Shown here: positions 13,458 to 19,088 of the stretch, in pieces
Layout of the letters: every line of letters begins with the position of its first letter
Position numbering within the stretch: position 1 is the stretch's first letter
From: RHKX01 sp964497825
Lineage (GTDB): Bacteria > Actinomycetota > Thermoleophilia > Solirubrobacterales > 70-9
Reading direction: 5' to 3'
Assembly (NCBI GenBank): GCA_964497825.1
Contig: CAZCFA010000054.1
Coordinates: forward strand, 1 to 19,502
Length of the DNA: 19,502 nucleotides
Program-made: the position numbers and the translations under genes
The notes under the pieces: generated by a model
Seen by the model: the letters and a program-made list of their open reading frames with translations, nothing else
Told to the model about the DNA's origin: nothing
Database searches by the model: none

Positions 13458-14633
13458 TCAGGCGCCGAGCCTGCGGATGATCCGGCGGTAGGCGCCGAAC
13501 GCGGGCTTGCGCGAGTAATCGTCGCGAAGCAGGCCGAAGAACGACTGGAAGTTGGGGCCGGCGCTGTTGTTGTCGCGGAGGCCGAACCAGAACGCCTCCT
13601 CGATCCCATAGCTGCCGCGGTAGCGGCTCAGCGTTCGCATGAACCCCCGCAGCGCCCGCGCCTGCTCGGCCTCGCTGCGGCCGGGGCCGGTCGGGTAGCC
13701 GAGCTCGTCGACGCGGATCGGCACCCGGCGCCCGAGGCGGGCCAGCGGCATCATGCACTCGCGCAGCTGCGCGATCGCCTCGAGCAGCGCGTCGCCGGGG
13801 TTGACGAAGGTGGGCGGGATGAAGGTGCCGGGGTAGGCGTCGATGCCGACCCAGTCGGTCGCCCTGCGCAGACGCCTGCCGCCGGCGGCGCCGACCGCGC
13901 GCCAGAAGTCGGCGTCGGCGCCGAATCGCCAGGCGTAGTTGAACCCGATCTCGAGCTGGTCGTAGCCGCGGCGCCGCGCCTCGCGCTTGGCGGCGGGAAC
14001 GCCGCGGGCGAGCGCCTCGACCGCGCGCTCGTAGTAGCCGTCGGAGGTGTTCGGCGACAGCTTCAGGTTCGCCTCGTTGGTGATCTGCAGCGCCTTCACG
14101 CGCCTGATCGGCCCGAACGCCCGGACCACCCGGCGCACGTAGTTGAGCCAGGCGCCGATGTCGCCGTTTTGCTCCGGGGCCGGGTGGTAGCGGACCTGCA
14201 GGGTGACGTCGAAGCCGAGGCCGGCGTAGTGCCTGGCCATCCGCTTGAAGCGGCGGATGCCGGCGCCGCCGTCGGCCTGGAACAGGCGGTTGAGGCGGAC
14301 GGCGAGCCGGCGCCTGCCCTGCAGCTGCAGCAGCCGCCGGTCGCGCTTGCGCTTGTTCTCGGCCACGGTCGGGGTCGTCTGCGCCGTCCCCGCCTCGCCC
14401 GCGAGCCGCGGCCCGATCCCGAACCGCAGCGGCGGCCCGCCGGCGGGCGCGTCGTCGGCGTAGCTCTGCGTGCACTCGGGGTCGGGCAGGGTCGGCGGCG
14501 GCGTCTGCGCCGGCGCGATCGCGCCGGGGGCGTCCCAGGGGATCGCGGCGGCGGCGCCCGCGCCCGCCAGCGAGCCGGCCAGCGCGGCCGCCGCGATCAG
14601 CGCCGCCCCGCGTCGTCTCCGCCCGCAGCTCAC
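13458..14633 (-). CDS. Secreted clan GH-A-like glycoside hydrolase (TIM barrel)
   Basis: 391 residues from a GTG start. An Arg-rich head (CGRRRRG) followed by AALIAAAALAGSLAGAGAAAA gives a signal peptide to about residue 30. After a Pro-rich linker the protein contains a TIM-barrel-like domain with the two glutamates expected for a retaining clan A enzyme: N186-E187 in ALQITNEANLK (acid/base after strand 4) and E310 in RVDELGYPTG (nucleophile on strand 7), followed by an aromatic FWFGLRDN at 348-355. WVGIDAYPGTF at 261-271 is also typical. The family (GH5, GH39 or other) and substrate cannot be told by eye. It lies 29 bases downstream of the F420-type gene on the same strand but has its own TACCCT element seven bases before the GTG. 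Confidence 0.78.
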   Translation of the reverse strand: MSCGRRRRGAALIAAAALAGSLAGAGAAAAIPWDAPGAIAPAQTPPPTLPDPECTQSYADDAPAGGPPLRFGIGPRLAGEAGTAQTTPTVAENKRKRDRRLLQLQGRRRLAVRLNRLFQADGGAGIRRFKRMARHYAGLGFDVTLQVRYHPAPEQNGDIGAWLNYVRRVVRAFGPIRRVKALQITNEANLKLSPNTSDGYYERAVEALARGVPAAKREARRRGYDQLEIGFNYAWRFGADADFWRAVGAAGGRRLRRATDWVGIDAYPGTFIPPTFVNPGDALLEAIAQLRECMMPLARLGRRVPIRVDELGYPTGPGRSEAEQARALRGFMRTLSRYRGSYGIEEAFWFGLRDNNSAGPNFQSFFGLLRDDYSRKPAFGAYRRIIRRLGA

Positions 14634-14640
14634 GCGGGCA

Positions 14641-14646
14641 AGGGTA
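14641..14646 (-). promoter_or_regulatory. Likely -10 element for the glycoside hydrolase gene
   Basis: TACCCT on the minus strand ends seven bases before the GTG at 14633. The same hexamer with the same gap precedes the neighbouring Ddn-family gene, which supports leaderless starts for both. Confidence 0.4.
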
Positions 14647-14662
14647 GGCGCTGGCTGCCGCC

Positions 14663-15082
14663 TCAGCGCCGGCTCAGTGCGACGACCGGGATCCGGCGGT
14701 CGGTCTTGCGCTGGTAGTCGTCGTAGTCGGGCCAGCTCGCGGTCATCGCCTTCCACAGGCGCTCGCGCTCCTCGCCCTCGACGACCTCGGCGGTGACCGG
14801 GATCACCTCGTCGCGGACCTGGATCTCGATCTCCGGGTCCGCGGCGAGGTTCTTGAACCAGGCCGGATGTTCGGGGGCGCCGCCCTTCGAGGCGATCACC
14901 ACCCAGCGGTCGCCGTCGGTGACGTGGATCAGCGGCGTCGTCCGCTTCTCGCCCGAGCGGCGGCCGGTCGTCGTCAGCAGCAGCACCGTCGTGCCGCGCC
15001 AGCGGTAGCCGCGGCGGCCACCGCTCTCGCGGTAGGCGCGGACGTGCTCGGCGCCGAACAGCTCGTCGTCTGAATCAGCCAT
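14663..15082 (-). CDS. Ddn-family (F420-type) nitroreductase-like protein
   Basis: 139 residues, typical for the actinobacterial deazaflavin-dependent nitroreductase (Ddn) family, a split-barrel fold that binds coenzyme F420 and often reduces quinones or other unsaturated compounds. The recognisable parts are VLLLTTTGRRSGEKRTTPL at 33-51 (phosphate-binding TGRxSG), WVVIASKGGAPEHPAWFKNL at 60-79, and DYDDYQRKTDRRIPVVAL near the C-terminus. It is soluble with no signal peptide, though many members associate with the membrane. The actual substrate and F420 use are inferred from the family. The ATG at 15082 has TACCCT seven bases upstream and no Shine-Dalgarno. It is divergent from the small gene at 15172 and upstream of the secreted hydrolase. 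Confidence 0.92.
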   Translation of the reverse strand: MADSDDELFGAEHVRAYRESGGRRGYRWRGTTVLLLTTTGRRSGEKRTTPLIHVTDGDRWVVIASKGGAPEHPAWFKNLAADPEIEIQVRDEVIPVTAEVVEGEERERLWKAMTASWPDYDDYQRKTDRRIPVVALSRR

Positions 15083-15089
15083 CTCGTCC

Positions 15090-15095
15090 AGGGTA
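15090..15095 (-). promoter_or_regulatory. Likely -10 element for the Ddn-family gene
   Basis: TACCCT on the minus strand ends seven bases before the ATG at 15082; no Shine-Dalgarno lies in the gap. Confidence 0.4.
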
Positions 15096-15171
15096 CGCCC
15101 TCGGCCCGATCGGCCTCCGTGGCGCCTGCGAGAATCGCCGCCGTGAGCTGCGGCAGCGGAGGCGGGGCGGG

Positions 15172-15495
15172 ATGACCTTCGACGAGGCGCTCGCGGCGCT
15201 GCTGACGCTCGTCGGCCGGCGGGTCGAGGTCCACGTAATGGACGCGGGCGAGAGCCCGCATCTGGTCGCGACCTTCGCCGGCACCCTCCAGGCCGGCTAC
15301 TCGACCAGCGGCGGCGAGCCCGACGAGGGCGAATCGATCTTTGTCCGCATCGACGCCGGCGAGGAGAACGCGTCGGTGATCCTCGACCGCGAGGTCTATC
15401 GCGAGGGGTTCGTCCACGCCGACGGCACCTCGATCAGCCTGCAGATGGGGACGACCGAGCTCGCGGTGATGGCGGCGCCGCGCGAGCCCGCCTGA
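15172..15495 (+). CDS. Hypothetical protein, small beta-rich (107 residues)
   Basis: I do not recognise this protein. It opens with a short helix (MTFDEALAALLTLVGRRVEV) and continues with alternating hydrophobic strands: HLVATFAGTLQAGYS, ESIFVRIDAGEENASVILD and GTSISLQMGTTELAVM. No membrane segment, signal peptide or cysteine is present. The layout (helix then about five strands) recalls Sm-like or OB-like small barrels, which is only a structural guess. The ATG at 15172 is set by GGAGG at 15158-15162 and the frame has the window's normal codon bias. It precedes the DAHP synthase gene by 65 bases, with a GC-rich hairpin between, so it is probably not in an operon with it. Confidence 0.75.
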   Translation: MTFDEALAALLTLVGRRVEVHVMDAGESPHLVATFAGTLQAGYSTSGGEPDEGESIFVRIDAGEENASVILDREVYREGFVHADGTSISLQMGTTELAVMAAPREPA

Positions 15496-15508
15496 GCGAT
15501 CGCGCCCT

Positions 15509-15530
15509 GCGGCCGCGCGGGCGCGGCCGC
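15509..15530 (+). terminator. GC-rich hairpin between the hypothetical gene and aroG
   Basis: GCGGCCGCGC (15509-15518) and GCGCGGCCGC (15521-15530) are perfect inverted repeats two bases apart. It begins 13 bases after the upstream stop and ends 30 bases before the aroG ATG. No U-run, leader peptide or T-box feature is seen, so a simple terminator is more likely than attenuation of aroG. Confidence 0.45.
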
Positions 15531-15547
15531 CGACGGTCCCGTTGCAG

Positions 15548-15553
15548 CATCAT
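15548..15553 (+). promoter_or_regulatory. Possible -10 element for DAHP synthase
   Basis: CATCAT ends seven bases before the ATG at 15561 within GTTGCAGCATCATTTG, the only AT-rich patch upstream. The hexamer is weaker than others in the window. Confidence 0.3.
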
Positions 15554-15560
15554 TTGCCCG

Positions 15561-16628
15561 ATGGAAGTACGAGCGCCCGGGGCCGAGCAGTCGCTGCACG
15601 ACCGCCGGATCGAGCGGATCACGCCGCTGGCGACGCCGGCGCTGCTGATGCACGAGCACCCGCTCTCGGCCGCGCGGGCCGAGCAGGTCGTCGGCCACCG
15701 GCGCGAGGTGACCGCGGTGCTCGACCGCGCCGACCCGCGGCTGCTGGTCGTCGTCGGCCCCTGCTCGGTCCACGACCCCGAGGCGGCGCTCGACTACGCC
15801 CGGCGGCTCAGCGCGCTCGCCCCCGAGCTCGAGGACCTGCTGCTGGTGATGCGCGTCTACTTCGAGAAGCCGCGGACGACGACCGGCTGGAAGGGCCTGA
15901 TCAACGACCCCAGCCTCGACGACTCCGGCGACGTCAACACCGGGATGCGGACGGCGCGCGAGCTGTTGCTCGACGTGCTCGGCCTCGGCCTGCCGGTCGG
16001 CTGCGAGTTCCTCGACCCGATCACCCCGCAGTACATCGCCGACACGGTCTCCTGGGGCGCGATCGGGGCGCGCACGACCGAGAGCCAGACCCACCGCCAG
16101 CTCGCCTCCGGCCTGTCGATGCCGATCGGCTTCAAGAACCGGACCGACGGTGACGTCGCGGTCGCCGTCGACGCGGTCCGTGCCGCCGCGGCGCCGCACT
16201 CGTTCGCCGGCGTCGAGCTCGGCGGCGGCTCGGCGATCCTGCGCACGACCGGCAACGAGGACTGCCACGTGATCCTGCGCGGCGGCGTCGAGCCGAACTA
16301 CGACGCGGCCTCGATCGCCGCGGCGCTCGAGCGGCTGCGCGCCGTCGGCTTGCCCGAGCGCCTGATCGTCGACGCCTCGCACGCCAACAGCGGCAAGGAC
16401 CACGAGCGCCAGCCCGCGGTCGCCGCCGAGATCGGGCGCCAGGTCGCCGCCGGCGACGGGGCGATCGTCGGTGTCATGCTCGAGTCGTTCCTGCTCGCCG
16501 GCAACCAGCCGATCGGCCCCGACCTGACCTACGGCCGGTCGATCACCGACGAGTGCATGGGCTGGGAGACGACCGTCGAGGTGCTCGGCGCCCTCGACGA
16601 GAGCGCGCGCGCCCGCCGCTCGGGCTGA
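15561..16628 (+). CDS. aroG: Type I DAHP synthase (3-deoxy-7-phosphoheptulonate synthase)
   Basis: 355 residues, the length of the E. coli AroF/G/H enzymes. It condenses phosphoenolpyruvate and erythrose 4-phosphate, the first step of the shikimate pathway, in the cytoplasm. The four metal ligands are in place: C68 in VVGPCSVHDP, H274 in DASHANSGKDH, E308 in GVMLESFLLAGNQ and D330 in SITDECMGWE. Substrate-binding FEKPRTTTGWKGLINDP (101-117) and GARTTESQTHRQLASG (169-184) are also intact. There is no fused chorismate mutase or ACT domain, and feedback specificity (Phe, Tyr or Trp) cannot be assigned by eye, so the aroG symbol is generic. Many actinobacteria use the unrelated type II enzyme, so a type I gene is of some note. 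No other aromatic pathway gene is adjacent. Confidence 0.96.
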   Translation: MEVRAPGAEQSLHDRRIERITPLATPALLMHEHPLSAARAEQVVGHRREVTAVLDRADPRLLVVVGPCSVHDPEAALDYARRLSALAPELEDLLLVMRVYFEKPRTTTGWKGLINDPSLDDSGDVNTGMRTARELLLDVLGLGLPVGCEFLDPITPQYIADTVSWGAIGARTTESQTHRQLASGLSMPIGFKNRTDGDVAVAVDAVRAAAAPHSFAGVELGGGSAILRTTGNEDCHVILRGGVEPNYDAASIAAALERLRAVGLPERLIVDASHANSGKDHERQPAVAAEIGRQVAAGDGAIVGVMLESFLLAGNQPIGPDLTYGRSITDECMGWETTVEVLGALDESARARRSG

Positions 16629-16636
16629 GCCGGTGG

Positions 16637-16642
16637 CATCCT
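16637..16642 (+). promoter_or_regulatory. Possible -10 element for the DUF1275 gene
   Basis: CATCCT ends seven bases before the GTG at 16650, in the 21-base gap after the DAHP synthase stop. It is weak; read-through from aroG is equally possible. Confidence 0.25.
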
Positions 16643-16649
16643 TGCCCGC

Positions 16650-17378
16650 GTGAGCGAGCCACGGGAGGCGAGCGCGACGCAGCCGGCGGTCGCGGCGGCG
16701 GCCGCGGCGCCGCGCGAGATCGTCGTGGCGCTGCTCGTGCTGACCTTCACGACCGGGATCGTCGACGCGGTCAGCCTGCTCGAGCTCGGGCCGCTGTTCG
16801 TCGCCAACCAGACCGGCAACGTCGTGCTGCTCGGCTTCGCGATCGCCGGCGTCGGCGGCTTCACGGTCGTGGCGACGCTGATCTCGCTGGCCAGCTTCCT
16901 CGCCGGGATCGGCATCGGCGGCTTGATCGGCCGCGATCGCCGCAGCGGCGCCACGGGTTGGATGAGGCTCGAGCTGACGATCGAGATCGCGCTGCTGGCG
17001 GCGGCGGCGCTGCTCGCGATCGGGGTCGATCCCGGCGCCGGCGATGAGGCCCGCCGCTACGCCGCGATCGCGCTGCTGGCGGCGGCGATGGGCAACCGCA
17101 ACGTCGCCGTGCGCGATCTCGCGGTCGCCAACCTGGCGACGACCACCGTCGTCTCGATGACGATGACCGGACTGCTGGCGGACTCCGAGCGGTTCCGGGG
17201 TGCGCGCGGGACCAACCTCGTGCGCCGCGGCGGCGCCGTGGCGGCGATGCTCGCCGGCGCGCTCGCCGGCGCGCTGCTCGCCCGCCACACCGATGCCGCG
17301 GTGCCGCTGGCGGTCGCGACGGCCTGCGTGATCGCCGGCCTGGCGCTGATCGGGCGGGTGACCGCGACCCGCCGCTGA
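16650..17378 (+). CDS. DUF1275 (YoaK-like) membrane protein
   Basis: 242 residues with about six membrane helices (roughly 24-42, 58-80, 82-97, 108-126, 137-148 with 160-176, 195-235). The family signature TTGIVDAVSLLELGPLFVANQTGN at about 34-57 and MGNRNVAVRDLAVANLATTTVV at about 147-168, with its repeated asparagines, match DUF1275/YoaK. The function of this family is not established; transport has been suggested from topology only. The GTG start at 16650 follows the DAHP synthase stop by 21 bases. A first stretch of about 20 residues is Ala-rich and probably disordered. Its stop lies nine bases from the stop of the convergent trehalose synthase gene, inside a shared inverted repeat. Confidence 0.88.
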   Translation: MSEPREASATQPAVAAAAAAPREIVVALLVLTFTTGIVDAVSLLELGPLFVANQTGNVVLLGFAIAGVGGFTVVATLISLASFLAGIGIGGLIGRDRRSGATGWMRLELTIEIALLAAAALLAIGVDPGAGDEARRYAAIALLAAAMGNRNVAVRDLAVANLATTTVVSMTMTGLLADSERFRGARGTNLVRRGGAVAAMLAGALAGALLARHTDAAVPLAVATACVIAGLALIGRVTATRR

Positions 17379-17393
17379 GCGCGGCGCTCAGCG
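17373..17393. terminator. Inverted repeat holding both convergent stop codons
   Basis: CGCTGAGCG (17373-17381) and CGCTCAGCG (17385-17393) pair perfectly around CGG. The left arm contains the TGA of the DUF1275 gene (17376-17378) and the right arm the TGA of the minus-strand gene (17390-17388). It reads identically on both strands, so a compact bidirectional terminator is likely. Confidence 0.5.
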
Positions 17394-18818
17394 CAGCCGC
17401 TCGGCCAGCGGTCCCGAGAGCAGGTCGAGGTACTGCAGGAGGTGGCGGCTGCCGAGGAACTCGGACTCGACCCGGGCGTGGGCGGCCGCCCCGAGCCGCG
17501 CCCGCAGCCCGGGGTCGGCGGCGAGCCGTCGCAGCGCCGCCGCGAAGCCCTCGAGGTCGGCCGGATCGGCGAGCAGGATGCCGCTCTCGCCGTCGACGAT
17601 CTGGTCCTGGATGCCGCCGATCCCGCTCGCGATCACCGCCGCCGACTTCCACATCGCCTCGGCGACGGTCAGCCCGAAGCCCTCGGCGAGGCTCTTCTGG
17701 ACGACGATGTCGGAGCGGCGCTGGATCGCGTTGACGATCGCCGCGTTCTCCTGCACGTCGTCCATCGGCAGGCAGGCGAGATGGGTGCGGGCGCGGACCT
17801 CCGGCTCGAGCCGCTCGCGGGCCGCGCGCACCTCGGCCAGCACCTCGGCGCCCTCGGGGTCGTCGGAGACGGCCTCGACCGCGGGGCCGGCGAGCAGCAG
17901 GTGGGCGTCGTCGCGGTCGCCGAGGCCGGCCGCGAAGCCGTGCAGGACGCCGACCGGGTCCTTGAGCCGATCCCAGCGCGAGACCTGGGTGACGAGCAGC
18001 GCCCCGGCCGGGAGCGGGCCGTCCTCGGTCAGCTCGGCGCGGCGCTCGACGGTGCCGGTCGAGCCGTCGATGCGGGCGTACTCGGGCGCCGAGCGCGGCT
18101 CGCCGGAGCCGATCCCGGCCCGGAGCAGGATCGCCTCGACCCGGTCCGGCGGCAGCTCGCTGTTCTTCGGCGCGAACGCGTCGATCGACGGCGCGACGAG
18201 CCAGATCCGGTCGCGGTCGAGCGAGTCCCAGGCGAACGCGTGGCGCGAGAAGACGAAGGCGTCGGCGCCGTCGACGTAGGGGACGAGGAAGCGCCAGGCG
18301 CCGCGCGCGGTCGCGTTCGGCTCGTCGAGGCCGACGTGACAGCGCCAGACGACGAGCGCGCCGCTGGCGGCGATCGCCTCGACCATCCCCGCGGTCTGCG
18401 GGTCGTGCAGGAAGACGACGTCGTGGGGCGAGACCCGGGCCGCGAGCTCGCGCCCGGGCGCCGCCAGCGCGCGCTCGTAGACGCCGTGCTGCTCGGGGCC
18501 GAGCGGCTCGCCGTCGCCGGCGGCCCCGTGCAGGTGGTTGTGGATCCGCTTGGTGATTGCGAAGAAGTCGGGCTCGCCACCGATCACCATCCAGCGGGCG
18601 TCGATCCCCGCTCCCCGCGTGTAGGCCAGCAGCGACTGCAACAGCTCGGCGACGCCGCCGCCGCGCGCGGTCGAGTTGACGTGCCAGACGACGCGACCGT
18701 CGAACAGCTCGCGGCCGCGCGCGATCGCCGCCTCGAGCTCACCGTAGCGGCGGCCCAGCAGCTCGCGGAACCGCTGCGGCTCGAGCTCGCCGACCTCGAC
18801 CTCGCTGATCGCCGCCAT
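17388..18818 (-). CDS. treT: GT4-family trehalose synthase, TreT-like
   Basis: 476 residues, a GT-B glycosyltransferase. The N-terminal VWHVNSTARGGGVAELLQSL (44-63) with the GGG loop, followed by DARWMVIGGEPDFFAITKRI (73-92), is the signature of trehalose glycosyltransferring synthase (TreT), which makes trehalose from a nucleotide-glucose and glucose in one step. The C-terminal donor domain has QVSRWDRLKDPVGVL (278-292; R281, K286) and the retaining GT4 ExxxxxxxE pair E379/E387 in EGFGLTVAEAMW. A VHxHDxQ-like element is VVFLHDPQTAGM (134-145). It is cytoplasmic. Trehalose serves as osmolyte and stress protectant. ATG 18818 is preceded by TAAGGT six bases upstream and no Shine-Dalgarno. No other trehalose gene is in the window, and the donor (UDP- or ADP-glucose) is unknown. 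A floridoside-phosphate or other GT4 role is less likely. Confidence 0.88.
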   Translation of the reverse strand: MAAISEVEVGELEPQRFRELLGRRYGELEAAIARGRELFDGRVVWHVNSTARGGGVAELLQSLLAYTRGAGIDARWMVIGGEPDFFAITKRIHNHLHGAAGDGEPLGPEQHGVYERALAAPGRELAARVSPHDVVFLHDPQTAGMVEAIAASGALVVWRCHVGLDEPNATARGAWRFLVPYVDGADAFVFSRHAFAWDSLDRDRIWLVAPSIDAFAPKNSELPPDRVEAILLRAGIGSGEPRSAPEYARIDGSTGTVERRAELTEDGPLPAGALLVTQVSRWDRLKDPVGVLHGFAAGLGDRDDAHLLLAGPAVEAVSDDPEGAEVLAEVRAARERLEPEVRARTHLACLPMDDVQENAAIVNAIQRRSDIVVQKSLAEGFGLTVAEAMWKSAAVIASGIGGIQDQIVDGESGILLADPADLEGFAAALRRLAADPGLRARLGAAAHARVESEFLGSRHLLQYLDLLSGPLAERLR

Positions 18819-18824
18819 CCGCGC

Positions 18825-18830
18825 ACCTTA
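18825..18830 (-). promoter_or_regulatory. Likely -10 element for treT
   Basis: TAAGGT on the minus strand ends six bases before the ATG at 18818, within CATAAGGT, the only AT-rich patch between the tRNA gene and treT. It fits a leaderless transcript; read-through from the tRNA is also possible. Confidence 0.4.
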
Positions 18831-18862
18831 TGCAGCGACGACGGCGGCCGTCCCGCGGGCGA

Positions 18863-18934
18863 TGGGCGCGGCTGGTTTCGAACCAGCGACCTCTCGCGTG
18901 TGAGGCGAGCGCTCTCCCACTGAGCTACGCGCCC
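18863..18934 (-). tRNA. tRNA-Val (anticodon CAC)
   Basis: The minus strand folds into a complete 72-base cloverleaf. The acceptor stem GGGCGCG pairs with CGCGCCC; the D arm is GCTC/GAGC around AGTGGGA; the anticodon stem CTCGC/GCGAG encloses CTCACAC, giving anticodon CAC for the GTG codon; the variable loop is short; the T arm GCTGG/CCAGC encloses TTCGAAA. The discriminator is A. CCA is not encoded, as TCGCCC follows. It reads the valine codon GTG, common in this GC-rich window. The gene lies upstream of treT on the same strand. Confidence 0.97.
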
Positions 18935-18955
18935 GCGGTGGGCGGCCGATTCTAA

Positions 18956-18997
18956 GGCGCGATCGCGGCGGCTGTGGCTAGGGCGCGATCGCGGCGG
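18956..18997. repeat. 16-bp direct repeat upstream of tRNA-Val
   Basis: GGCGCGATCGCGGCGG occurs at 18956-18971 and 18982-18997, period 26. Each copy has a CGCGATCGCG palindrome core. They lie in the 5' flank of the tRNA gene, possibly its promoter region, though no -35/-10 is obvious. Confidence 0.55.
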
Positions 18998-19008
18998 GGT
19001 GGGGATCG

Positions 19009-19024
19009 CTCCCGGATCCGGGAG
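19009..19024. terminator. 16-bp palindrome between the Gly-rich gene and tRNA-Val
   Basis: CTCCCGGATCCGGGAG is a perfect palindrome about 65 bases beyond the stop of the minus-strand Gly-rich gene. It could help terminate that transcript before the tRNA gene. No T-run follows on the minus strand. Confidence 0.35.
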
Positions 19025-19088
19025 GAAATCCACCCGCTTCCGCGGCGGGCCGGCGGCGGCGCTGAACGTGGTTCGCGTGACCGCCGGT

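Noticed and set aside
15496..15560. Riboswitch, T-box or attenuator before DAHP synthase
   Set aside because: The gap is 65 bases with one GC hairpin, no leader peptide with aromatic codons, no T-box sequence.
15396..17288. 630-residue minus-strand frame across aroG and the DUF1275 gene
   Set aside because: Antisense to two well-recognised proteins; no motifs; typical GC-rich shadow.
17442..18923. 493-residue plus-strand frame opposite treT
   Set aside because: Antisense shadow with Arg/Asp/Ala/Val-biased composition; its end, GWFRTSDLSRVRRALSH, is the familiar false translation of the tRNA antisense strand.
18956..18997. Possible start of a CRISPR-like array
   Set aside because: Only two 16-bp copies with a 10-base spacer and no cas genes; too short and too few.
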